A stretch of DNA of 64,000 nucleotides from positions 2,976,001 through 3,040,000 of the forward strand of contig NZ_CP010054.1 of the NCBI RefSeq assembly GCF_000801315.1, in the 5' to 3' direction. Below are positions 16,793-24,065 of this stretch, piece by piece (positions within the stretch are counted from its first letter, which is position 1; each line of letters starts with the position of its first letter). Position numbers and translations under genes: made by a program. The notes beneath the pieces were generated by a model. The model saw only the letters and a program-made list of their open reading frames with translations. It had not been told where the DNA came from and did no database searches. The stretch is from Hymenobacter sp. DG25B (GTDB taxonomy: Bacteria; Bacteroidota; Bacteroidia; Cytophagales; Hymenobacteraceae).

Positions 16793-16860
16793 CAAAGGTG
16801 GCCGGCAACCCAGCGGCCTGAAACTTAAAGTGGCTGAAGCGTAGGATAAGCCGGATGAAT
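16793..16860 (-). promoter_or_regulatory. Promoter and direct-repeat operator of the TPR-like gene
   Basis: Read on the minus strand: TTCA elements at 16859-16856, 16838-16835 and 16822-16819, then a -7-like box CACCTTTG at 16800-16793. The two distal elements are 21 bp apart, as in LytTR half-sites. It matches 19123-19190 at 44 of 68 positions without gaps, and the three TTCA elements and -7 box fall at identical offsets. Confidence 0.6.
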
Positions 16861-16878
16861 CGTGGAAAACGGCGGCTG

Positions 16879-19101
16879 TTATTCGGGTGCCTCGTCGGTG
16901 TTAGCCAGGCGTTTTTTGTTGATGGAAATCAGCAAGGCCACGAACACCATGCGCGGGGCCGAGGGCATGACGGCCACACCGGGGTACTGGCCGTTAGCAT
17001 CTTTAGTGGCGGCATAGCGGTAGCCAAACACGTTCTGGCGCCCCAGCACATTGGTGCACGACACATGCACAATGGTGTAGTTCTTCCACAGCGTGGTGAG
17101 GTAGCTGGCGTTCAGGCTGAAATCCTGGAAGCTGGGCAGCCGGCCTTGGTTGTAGCCGTCGTGCTCGTTCGGGTTGAAGTAGGCGCGCGGGCTGTTGTAG
17201 GTGTAGGTGGCGCCCACCAGCGTGTGGGCTTTGCTTAGCCAGTATTTGCCTACCAGGGAAAGGTTGTGCCGGGCCGCGAAGGTGGGCACGGCCAGCACGG
17301 GGTCCTGGCGCTGCTGCCGGCGGGTATCCAGAAAGCCGTAGCTAATCCAATAGTCGGTGTTTTTGAAGGTTTTCTTGTCGCGCCACAGCACATCTACGCC
17401 GCGGGCGTAGCCCGTGCCGGTGCTGCGGTAGGTGGCCGGGTCGAAGGGAGTGAGGGGGTTGGGATTGGCGCTGGGGTTGTAGCGCACCAGCTGGGCGTAG
17501 GCTTTGGCGTAGGCCTCCACGCGCAGCGTGCGGTTGGCATAGCTGCGGAAATAGGTAAGCTGCCAGTGGCGGGCGCGCTCAAAGCGGAGCTGCTCCGGCT
17601 GGGCGGCGCGCAACAGCAAATCAGTAGCCGGGTTCTGATAGAAATAGCCAAACGCCCCCGACAGCTGCGTTTTTTCATTCAGCTGATACGCCAGGGCCAG
17701 GCGCGGCGCGGCATTCCAACGGTGCAGCACCCCTGAATATTCCAACCGGCCGCCCACGCGCCCCACCAGCCGGTTGCTGAAGGCAATATCTGACTCGGCG
17801 AAGCCCGCGGCGCGCTGCTCCTGCACCTGAAAGGCCGTATCCCGCTGAGCCGCCAGGTAACGATGCTCATTATGCTGCAGCAGGCCTTCCATGCCCAGCT
17901 TCAGGTTCCAATAGGCACTGGCCGAGTCGTTGGTAAGCACAAGTCGGCTGACCACCGACTGCTCCAGCTCGCGCATTTCCTGGCCGGCCGCTTCCTGCGT
18001 AGCCACCCGGGCAGTTTGCTGGTCGCGGGTGGCGGCCACGCCGGTTTGCACCGACCAGCCCCGCACCACCGGGCTGCGGAACGTGGTGTTCATGTAAGCG
18101 TTGCCGGCGCGCAGCCCTACGGGGCGGCCTCCCTCCCATTCGGCATCGGGCTGCAGGGCTTCAATGTGCTGTTTGGTGAAAGCCCCGTAGGCCTTCAGCA
18201 TACCCATGCTGCCGGTTTTCTGCCGCAAAGCCACCGAGCCGCCGCCCGACTCATAGGCCCGGAGCATGCGCTGGGGCACCAGCCCAAAATAGGGCCGCAT
18301 GTTCATGTAGTCGCCGGTTACAGCTACCGAGGACCGCTCAAAGCGCTGCTGATGCGACAGGCTTAGTCCACCCAAAGAGAAGAGCGAAATGCCAGTCTGC
18401 GTTTCCGGCGCCAGGTCCTCGGAGTTCAGCGCTACCACCGCCGACAAAGCCTGCCCGTACTCTGCTGAGTAGCCGCCCGTACTGAAGGCCATGCCTTTGA
18501 ATAACATCGGCGAAAACCGCCCCCGCGCCGGCAGCCCGGAAACGGCCGCATTGTAGGGACTTTGCAGCGGCACACCATCCAGGTACTGCCGGGTTTCGCC
18601 GGCGGCCCCGCCGCGCACAAACAGCTTGCCCTCTTCGCCGTTGCGGGTGGTGCCGGGCATGGTATTAAAAGCGCCCGCCACATCGGCGGAGGCGCCGGCC
18701 GTGGTTACTACGTCCCGGGCCGTGAACACTGTTTTGCGCTTGTCGTCACTGGCGTCAAACGTGCCGGAGGTGATGACCACGTCGCCGAGCTGGTTGCGCA
18801 CCGGCCGGAGCACCAGCGCCAGCTGCCGGGGGCTGCCGTTCAGCGTAACGGGTTGTTCCTGCAGCTGATAGCCCAGCAGCGTGGCCACCAGCGGCAGCGT
18901 GCCCGTCTGGCGGGTACTGAACCGGAAGTGGCCCAGCGAATCGGTGCTGGCTCCATCGAAGGTGGTTTTGAGGAATACGTTTACGCCGGGCAGCGGGTGG
19001 CCGGCGTTGTCGCGCACGGTGCCGCTGAGGGTGGTGGGCGTTTGGGCGGCCAGTTGCAGCGTGGTGGCCAGCAGGAGCAGCAGAGGTAGCAGTCGTTTCA
19101 T
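16879..19101 (-). CDS. TonB-dependent outer-membrane receptor with carboxypeptidase-like N-domain
   Basis: 740 residues from the ATG at 19101 (signal MKRLLPLLLLLATTLQLAAQ). Residues ~25-105 form a CarboxypepD_reg-like beta-sandwich (LSGTVRDNAGHPLPGVNVFL). A plug domain follows (DVVITSGTFDASDDKRKTVF, AGAFNTMPGTTRNGEEGKLF, RGGAAGETRQYLDGVPLQSP) and then a 22-strand barrel. It has no SusD partner and is much shorter than SusC, so it is not a classical glycan transporter; siderophore, cobalamin, metal or peptide uptake are possible. The cargo is unknown. Its upstream element suggests control by the LytS/LytTR pair 2. Confidence 0.87.
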   Translation of the reverse strand: MKRLLPLLLLLATTLQLAAQTPTTLSGTVRDNAGHPLPGVNVFLKTTFDGASTDSLGHFRFSTRQTGTLPLVATLLGYQLQEQPVTLNGSPRQLALVLRPVRNQLGDVVITSGTFDASDDKRKTVFTARDVVTTAGASADVAGAFNTMPGTTRNGEEGKLFVRGGAAGETRQYLDGVPLQSPYNAAVSGLPARGRFSPMLFKGMAFSTGGYSAEYGQALSAVVALNSEDLAPETQTGISLFSLGGLSLSHQQRFERSSVAVTGDYMNMRPYFGLVPQRMLRAYESGGGSVALRQKTGSMGMLKAYGAFTKQHIEALQPDAEWEGGRPVGLRAGNAYMNTTFRSPVVRGWSVQTGVAATRDQQTARVATQEAAGQEMRELEQSVVSRLVLTNDSASAYWNLKLGMEGLLQHNEHRYLAAQRDTAFQVQEQRAAGFAESDIAFSNRLVGRVGGRLEYSGVLHRWNAAPRLALAYQLNEKTQLSGAFGYFYQNPATDLLLRAAQPEQLRFERARHWQLTYFRSYANRTLRVEAYAKAYAQLVRYNPSANPNPLTPFDPATYRSTGTGYARGVDVLWRDKKTFKNTDYWISYGFLDTRRQQRQDPVLAVPTFAARHNLSLVGKYWLSKAHTLVGATYTYNSPRAYFNPNEHDGYNQGRLPSFQDFSLNASYLTTLWKNYTIVHVSCTNVLGRQNVFGYRYAATKDANGQYPGVAVMPSAPRMVFVALLISINKKRLANTDEAPE

Positions 19102-19122
19102 AGCAGTAGCAGAATGATGTAC

Positions 19123-19190
19123 CAAAGGTGCCCGGCTGCTACCGCCGCTGAAATTTTAGGTTGCTGAAGTGCTATTTCAGGCGGATGAAG
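19123..19190 (-). promoter_or_regulatory. Promoter and direct-repeat operator of the TonB-dependent receptor
   Basis: On the minus strand: TTCA at 19189-19186, 19168-19165 and 19152-19149, then CACCTTTG at 19130-19123, 21 bp before the ATG. Same geometry as the element at 16793-16860. The half-sites read roughly CTTCATCCG and CTTCAGCAAC. Confidence 0.6.
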
Positions 19191-19225
19191 TGTAGCCTGA
19201 GGTATCCGAAGGAAAATTGGACTGC

Positions 19226-19233
19226 TACCTTTG
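19226..19233 (+). promoter_or_regulatory. -7 box TACCTTTG of the GNAT gene
   Basis: Perfect TAnnTTTG, 23 bp before the ATG at 19257. It faces away from the receptor promoter. Confidence 0.5.
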
Positions 19234-19256
19234 CCCCATACTTCACTGGCCTTCCC

Positions 19257-19718
19257 ATGACGCTTACCTGGACCACCAAACCCTTCGCCGAACTTACCTT
19301 GGCCGAACTCTATGCCCTGCTACAGCTGCGCAGCGAGGTATTTGTGGTGGAGCAGACGTGTGCGTTTCAGGATATAGACGGGCAGGACCAGGGCGCCTGG
19401 CACCTGCTGGGATACACGCCCGAGGGCGAGCTGGCCGCGTATGCCCGCCTGTTCGGTCCGGGCATCTGCTACCCCGAGGCCAGTATTGGGCGGGTGGTGG
19501 TAAGCCCGCGGTTTCGGCGCTATGGGCTGGGCCGGGAGCTGCTACGCCAGGCTATTGCGGCGGTAGAGGCGCTGGACGGCGCGCAGCCTATCCAGATTGG
19601 CGCCCAAAGTTACCTGCAGGCGTTTTATGAAGACTTTGGTTTCCGGCAGGTGGGCGAAGGGTATCTGGAAGATAATATTCCCCATATCCATATGGTGCGC
19701 TCCGCCAGCCAGGCGTAG
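19257..19718 (+). CDS. ElaA-type GNAT N-acetyltransferase
   Basis: 153 residues, the same length as E. coli ElaA. The start at 19257 gives MTLTWTTKPFAELTLAELYALLQLRSEVFVVEQ in pieces typical of ElaA: the helix LYALLQLRSEVFVVEQ, then DIDGQDQGAWHLLGY. The acetyl-CoA pyrophosphate loop is VVVSPRFRRYGLGRELL, and the C-terminal block is QSYLQAFYEDFGFRQVGEGYLEDNIPHIHM. It transfers acetyl from acetyl-CoA to an amine; the physiological substrate of ElaA is not settled. Confidence 0.88.
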   Translation: MTLTWTTKPFAELTLAELYALLQLRSEVFVVEQTCAFQDIDGQDQGAWHLLGYTPEGELAAYARLFGPGICYPEASIGRVVVSPRFRRYGLGRELLRQAIAAVEALDGAQPIQIGAQSYLQAFYEDFGFRQVGEGYLEDNIPHIHMVRSASQA

Positions 19719-19835
19719 TAGCTGTGTAGCTACATTGTTTTTGAAAGAGTGCTTTCACCGGCATTAGCCAGGTTGTAGCTTTGCCTGCCTGCGAGTTGGT
19801 GCTGAGTAGCGCTTGAATCCGTTTTTACTACCGTT

Positions 19836-21140
19836 ATGCCTGTTTCTGCTTTTCCCGTCAATTATCAGGAGTTGTTCCACGCCCTGCCGGAGAACTTTCT
19901 GCTCATTGCCCCCAATGCCGACGCCACTATCATTGATAATACCAATAGCCACGTAGCGGTATCAATGAAAAGTCGGGATGAAGTGGTAGGAAAGGCCTTT
20001 TTCGAAGCCTATCCGGCCACCGATGAGAAATCGGCGGCGGTAATCCGGGAATCGCATGAACATGTGCGCCGCCACCTGGAGCCGCATACCATGCCGCTCA
20101 TCCGCTACGATTTGCAGCGCCCGCAGGCGCAGGGCGGTGGTCTGGAAGAGCTGTACTGGCAGGCTACTCACTATCCTATTCTGGATGCGGAAGGCAAGCT
20201 GCAGTATATTTTGCAACGCACCCAGGACGTAACCGAGCAATACCACGCCGAACAGCGCGCCGAGCTGGTGAAGAAGGAGCTGGCGGAGCAACAGGAGCGC
20301 AACCGCTTTATTCTGGAATCATTGCCCATTCTGGTCTGGACGGCCCAGCCCGATGGTAACCGGGACTACTTCAGCTCCCGCTGGCTGCAGTTTACCGGCC
20401 GCCCTCTGGAAGCGGAGCTTAACAACCAGTGGATCCACAACATCCACCCCGATGACCAGGCCCGGGTACAACAGCAATGGAACGAAAGCGTGGCCACCGG
20501 CCAGCCCTATCAGGTAGAATACCGCCTGCGCCGCCACGATGGTCAGTATCGCTGGGTGCTGATGCGTGCCCTGCCCCACTACAACGCCCAGCACGAAATT
20601 ACCATGTGGGTAGGTGGCGGTACCGATATTCAGGACCAGAAGCAGATGGTGCAGGAGCTACTGGAAACCAATGAGCAGCAGGCATTACTCTCCGACCAGG
20701 CTTACCAGGCCTATCAGCTGGCCGAAACCCAGCGCGAGACGTTCTACAACCTGTTTATGCAGACACCGGCCATGATCTGCATTCTGCGCGGCCCGGAGCA
20801 CCGCTTCGAGTTCGTGAACCCGGAGTACCAGAAGCTGTTTCCGCACCGCCAGCTCATCGGCAAAACAGTGGCCGAAGTGCTGCCCGAGGTAATTGAACAA
20901 GGGTTTATTACGCTGCTGGACAATGTGTACGACACCGGCGAAGCCTTTGTCGGCAACGAGCTGGATATTATGCTGGACCGGGACGGCAGCGGGCAGCTGC
21001 AGCGCAGCTACCTCAACTTCACCTATCAACTTTTCATGGAAGGCAGTGAAAAAGCCGGCATCACGGTTTTTGCTTTTGATGTAACGGATCTGGTGCTGGC
21101 CCGCCAGGCTCTGGAGCGCCCCGATTCCACTGTCCGGTAA
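19836..21140 (+). CDS. PAS-only sensor protein
   Basis: 434 residues with three PAS modules: about 15-125 (LFHALPENFLLIAPNADATI ... PILDAEGKLQYILQRTQDVTE), 155-275 (FILESLPILVWTAQPDGNRDYF ... GQYRWVLMRALPHYN ... GGGTDIQDQ) and 305-425 (FNLFMQTPAMICILRGPEHRF-like ... ITVFAFDVTDLV), joined by coiled coils. The protein stops right after the third PAS, so no kinase, cyclase or methyl-accepting output is present. It may have lost its kinase or work by partner contact. The CZB-like gene starts 42 bp downstream and is the likely partner. Confidence 0.82.
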   Translation: MPVSAFPVNYQELFHALPENFLLIAPNADATIIDNTNSHVAVSMKSRDEVVGKAFFEAYPATDEKSAAVIRESHEHVRRHLEPHTMPLIRYDLQRPQAQGGGLEELYWQATHYPILDAEGKLQYILQRTQDVTEQYHAEQRAELVKKELAEQQERNRFILESLPILVWTAQPDGNRDYFSSRWLQFTGRPLEAELNNQWIHNIHPDDQARVQQQWNESVATGQPYQVEYRLRRHDGQYRWVLMRALPHYNAQHEITMWVGGGTDIQDQKQMVQELLETNEQQALLSDQAYQAYQLAETQRETFYNLFMQTPAMICILRGPEHRFEFVNPEYQKLFPHRQLIGKTVAEVLPEVIEQGFITLLDNVYDTGEAFVGNELDIMLDRDGSGQLQRSYLNFTYQLFMEGSEKAGITVFAFDVTDLVLARQALERPDSTVR

Positions 21141-21182
21141 GCTGGATTTCTCCTTTATTATCCGACAGTTAGCCGCGCTATC

Positions 21183-21539
21183 ATGGACATAAACCGCCTG
21201 GATTTTCAACAAGCCAGGATCAAACAGGTGCTCTTCAAATCGAGGCTGCGCTCCGTGCTCTACGGGGTGCGCGAGGCCGATGACACGCTGTTTTCCCTGT
21301 ATCATAACCCCCTGGGCGAGTGGCTGCGCACCGTAGTGAAGCCCCGCTACAGCCTGCGCCCCGAAGTGCGCGAAATTGAGCGCACCATTCAGCAAATGCT
21401 GGATACCGGCTACGAGCTTTCCACCCAATACAAGCGCGGGTACATAGAGGAAGCCCGCGCCGGGCTGGATAAAATCAATGCCTATTCCGACCGGATTGAG
21501 GCCCTGCTGCAAACCCTGGAACAACACACCCAAGTATAA
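21183..21539 (+). CDS. CZB-like four-helix protein lacking the zinc ligands
   Basis: 118 residues, all helical, no signal peptide. The pattern DFQQARIKQVLFKSRLRSVL, then HNPLGEWLRT, then PEVREIERTIQQML follows the layout of the chemoreceptor zinc-binding (CZB) domain: A-x-x-x-H-x-x-W-K, C-x-L-G-x-W, H-x-x-x-H. The positions expected for the zinc ligands are Gln, Asn/Pro, Glu and Thr here, so the site seems lost. The assignment is by eye and tentative. It lies directly after a PAS-only gene and before a terminator. Confidence 0.55.
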   Translation: MDINRLDFQQARIKQVLFKSRLRSVLYGVREADDTLFSLYHNPLGEWLRTVVKPRYSLRPEVREIERTIQQMLDTGYELSTQYKRGYIEEARAGLDKINAYSDRIEALLQTLEQHTQV

Positions 21540-21575
21540 AAAAGCCGCTTCTGAATTCAGGAAGCGGCTTTTTTC
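21538..21575. terminator. Bidirectional terminator
   Basis: A-run, GCCGCTTC / GAAGCGGC stem with TGAATTCAG in the loop, T-run. It serves the CZB-like gene (+) and the small gene at 21579 (-). Confidence 0.9.
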
Positions 21576-21578
21576 TTA

Positions 21579-21821
21579 CTATACATCCGGCAGCTGCACC
21601 GCCTCCAGCCACGGGTGCAGCTGGGCGGGGTTCTGAAACAGATTAATAAACAGCACCCGCTCCTCGCCGGCCAGCCGCCATAGCTCGGCATAAAAGTCGC
21701 CCAGGGCATACAGCTGCAGGCGGCAGCCGTACTCGGCGCGGTCGGCCAGATGGTGGCCCGCCTGCAGCAGGCGCTCCGTTTGCTGGCCCATGGGGAGTTG
21801 TTTAAAAGCAGTGAGATACAT
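21579..21821 (-). CDS. Small cytoplasmic protein of unknown function
   Basis: 80 residues from the ATG at 21821 (MYLTAFKQLPMGQQTERLLQ). The protein has the pattern AGHHLADRAEYGCRLQLYAL, then FYAELWRL, VLFINLFQNPAQLHPWL. It is helical at the start with a beta-rich end. A -7-like box TATCTTCG (21844-21851) precedes it, which supports a real gene. I recognise no family. Confidence 0.6.
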   Translation of the reverse strand: MYLTAFKQLPMGQQTERLLQAGHHLADRAEYGCRLQLYALGDFYAELWRLAGEERVLFINLFQNPAQLHPWLEAVQLPDV

Positions 21822-21907
21822 CCGAACAGCACAAGGTCTTTGCCGAAGATACAAAGTTGCGGGCAGTTCCCTTACCTAAGCCCGGCGGCAGAACCGTTTA
21901 GCCGTGC

Positions 21908-21915
21908 TACTTTCA
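21908..21915 (+). promoter_or_regulatory. -7-like box TACTTTCA, 4 nt before the YfcC ATG
   Basis: Matches TAnnTTTG except for the last two bases. Same spacing to ATG as at menE. Confidence 0.35.
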
Positions 21916-21919
21916 CGCC

Positions 21920-23260
21920 ATGAAAACCATTCGCTTTCCGCACCCGCTGGTACTGCTGGTTGGGTTTATCCTGCTGGCTACGCTGCTCACCTACCTATTG
22001 CCGGCCGGCGTATTTGAGCGCCACCCCGATGCCGCCACCGGCCGCGACGTGGTAGTGCCCGGCTCCTACCACCGGGTGCCGGCCTCGCCGGTGCATCCGC
22101 TGCAGGCCATTGTGGATATCCCGAAAGGCATGACGGAAGCGGCCTCGGTTATTTTCCTGGTGTTTCTGGCGGGCGGCGCTTTCACGGTGGTAGACCAGAC
22201 CGGGGCCCTGCGCCGCGGCGTAGACTGGCTGCTGGATAAATTTCGGGGCCGGGAGGCCGTGGTTATCCCCATTATCTGCGTGCTGTTTGCCACCATGGGC
22301 GCCCTGGAAAACATGCAGGAGGAAATTGTGCCCCTCATTCCGGTGCTGCTCATTCTGATGCGCCGCATTGGCTACCCACCCATTATTGCAGCGGCCGTCA
22401 GCATTGGCTCGGCGGCAGTGGGCGCGGCGTTCAGTCCCCTCAACCCGTTTCAGGTGGGCATTGCCCAAAAGCTGGCCCAGCTGCCGCTGCTTTCCGGCGG
22501 TGGCTTCCGCATGATTTTCCTGGCCCTGGCCCTGGCCATCTGGATAGGCGGAACCGTGCGCTTTGCCATGCGCCACCGCATAGCGCCGGAGGTAGATGAA
22601 GTTCCCGGCGAGGCTGCGGGCGTAGGCCGCCACGGCCTGGTGCTGCTGCTGCTATTTCTCACCTTTGCCTTCTTTGCCTACGGGGTGCTGAAGCTGGAGT
22701 GGGATTTTGATCAGATGGCCGCGCTGTTCTTCGGGCTGGGCGTAGCCGCCGGTCTGGTGGGCGGCCTGGGCCTTACGGGTACCGCTTCCGGCTTTATTGA
22801 TGGCTTCCGGGATATTGCTTTTTCTGCCCTGCTCATCGGCTTTGCCCGCGCCATTTTTGTGGTGCTGGAGCAGGGCCAAATAGTAGATACCATTGTAAAT
22901 GGCCTTTCGGCCCCGCTGGCCGGGCTGCCGGTTACGCTTTCGGCACTGGGCATGGTGGGCGTGCACACGGCCCTGCACCTGCCGGTGCCCAGCGTAAGCG
23001 GGCAGGCTGTGCTCACCATGCCCCTGCTCGTTCCCCTCTCCGACCTCATCGGCCTTTCCCGGCAGGTTACGGTGCTGGCTTACCAGTACGGTGCCGGCCT
23101 CTGCGAGATTATTACGCCCACCAACGGCGCCCTGGTGGCTATTGTAACGGCCTGCGGCGTGCGGTTTGATCAGTGGTGGAAGTTTGTGCTGCCGCTGTAT
23201 CTGCTGCTGCTGCTGCTGGCGGTGGTAGCCATTGTTATCGGTATTGCGGTAGGCGTATAG
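21920..23260 (+). CDS. YfcC-family (C4-dicarboxylate/arginine-type) membrane transporter
   Basis: 446 residues with about 11-12 hydrophobic helices. The N-terminus RFPHPLVLLVGFILLATLLTYL ... LPAGVFERH is the start typical of YfcC/ArcD-like anaerobic carriers. A conserved central motif is MGALENMQEEIVPLIPVL followed by GYPPIIAAAVSIGSAAVGAAFSPLNPFQVGIA. The second half contains LHLPVPSVSGQAVLTMPLLVPLSDLIG. Substrates in this family include short-chain carboxylates and basic amino acids; the one here cannot be inferred from the neighbours. A palindromic element follows the gene. Confidence 0.85.
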   Translation: MKTIRFPHPLVLLVGFILLATLLTYLLPAGVFERHPDAATGRDVVVPGSYHRVPASPVHPLQAIVDIPKGMTEAASVIFLVFLAGGAFTVVDQTGALRRGVDWLLDKFRGREAVVIPIICVLFATMGALENMQEEIVPLIPVLLILMRRIGYPPIIAAAVSIGSAAVGAAFSPLNPFQVGIAQKLAQLPLLSGGGFRMIFLALALAIWIGGTVRFAMRHRIAPEVDEVPGEAAGVGRHGLVLLLLFLTFAFFAYGVLKLEWDFDQMAALFFGLGVAAGLVGGLGLTGTASGFIDGFRDIAFSALLIGFARAIFVVLEQGQIVDTIVNGLSAPLAGLPVTLSALGMVGVHTALHLPVPSVSGQAVLTMPLLVPLSDLIGLSRQVTVLAYQYGAGLCEIITPTNGALVAIVTACGVRFDQWWKFVLPLYLLLLLLAVVAIVIGIAVGV

Positions 23261-23275
23261 TAGGCGCCATTGAAC

Positions 23276-23379
23276 GGGGTAGAGGCGCAATATTTTGCGT
23301 CTCGTCGTTGCTGATGTTGTTTCACCTGCGCAAAACCGGTCGTTCAACGACGAGACGCAAAATATTGCGTCTCTACCCC
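23276..23379. repeat. Nested palindromic element, GAGACGCAA family (copy 2)
   Basis: 35-bp inverted repeat (left 23276-23310, right 23345-23379) with one mismatch; each arm contains its own 9-bp hairpin (GAGACGCAA/TTGCGTCTC, one mismatch in the left arm). The interior has GCTGATGTTGT (23310-23320), then a stretch that in reverse complement closely follows the interior of copy 1 at 13758-13798. The two copies are therefore the same element in opposite orientation. Confidence 0.92.
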
Positions 23380-23399
23380 GCTCCTATGCCTGCTGCCCC

Positions 23400-23801
23400 T
23401 TACACGTGCCGTAGTTCTTCGGCCTCAAAAATGCGCGGCAGCTTCCGCTTGCGCTCCACTATTTGAAAGCGGGCGGTATCGTTCTTCTCATCCCAGTACA
23501 CATCCGAAATCAGGCCACGGTGCGCGGGTTTACCGGGGGCCGGGTTTACCTCTTCCACCACGTCTCCAAAGCTGAAGGCGGGCTTCTCGTAGAGCTCCTT
23601 AAATAGCTCCGGGCTGACCTTAAACTGCTGCTCGTCGTAGCGCAGCAGCATCCAGTCGTCGTTTTCACCAATTTTTTCAAACACTTTGCCCAGCGGCTCC
23701 AGCCACTCAAAAGTGCGGCGGTTGGCCGGATGAATGTAGCGGAGGCCATAATCAGGCGTCCAGGAATACAAGCCAAAAACTACGGGAACAGGACGAGCCA
23801 C
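23400..23801 (-). CDS. Conserved hypothetical protein, probable GTG start
   Basis: About 133 residues. No in-frame ATG exists upstream of the conserved part (FGLYSWTPDYGLRYIHPANRRTFEWLEPLGKVFE in the genome; quoted here only as FGLYSWTPDYGLRYIHP). I place the start at a GTG at 23801, 36 bp after a perfect -7 box TAGCTTTG (23838-23845). The sequence alternates short strands and ends with RFQIVERKRKLPRIFEAEEL, suggesting a small beta-barrel or SH3-like domain. Function unknown. The start is uncertain. Confidence 0.6.
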   Translation of the reverse strand: MARPVPVVFGLYSWTPDYGLRYIHPANRRTFEWLEPLGKVFEKIGENDDWMLLRYDEQQFKVSPELFKELYEKPAFSFGDVVEEVNPAPGKPAHRGLISDVYWDEKNDTARFQIVERKRKLPRIFEAEELRHV

Positions 23802-24065
23802 AGCAGCAATACAAAAGGTAAAAGCGGAGAGTACCCGCAAAGCTACGCAACCGGGCGGGCAGTGTTCGGGCAATTAGAAAGTTGAATTCCGGCTGATTTG
23901 TTGGCTAAAGGGCGTGTTCCCCGTATTTCTGGCGCCTCTTCCTTTACCCTACCACCCGCTACCTGGCTTACGGTCAGGCTACTATCCATAAAATATAACC
24001 TAACAACTATACAGACAGTAAAAGCAGCAGCTGTTGAGCTTTTGTGCTGATTTTCTTCTACAAGC

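Noticed and set aside
19161..19256. Longer N-terminus of the GNAT protein
   Set aside because: It would start upstream of the -7 box and overlap the receptor's promoter element; the start at 19257 matches ElaA length.
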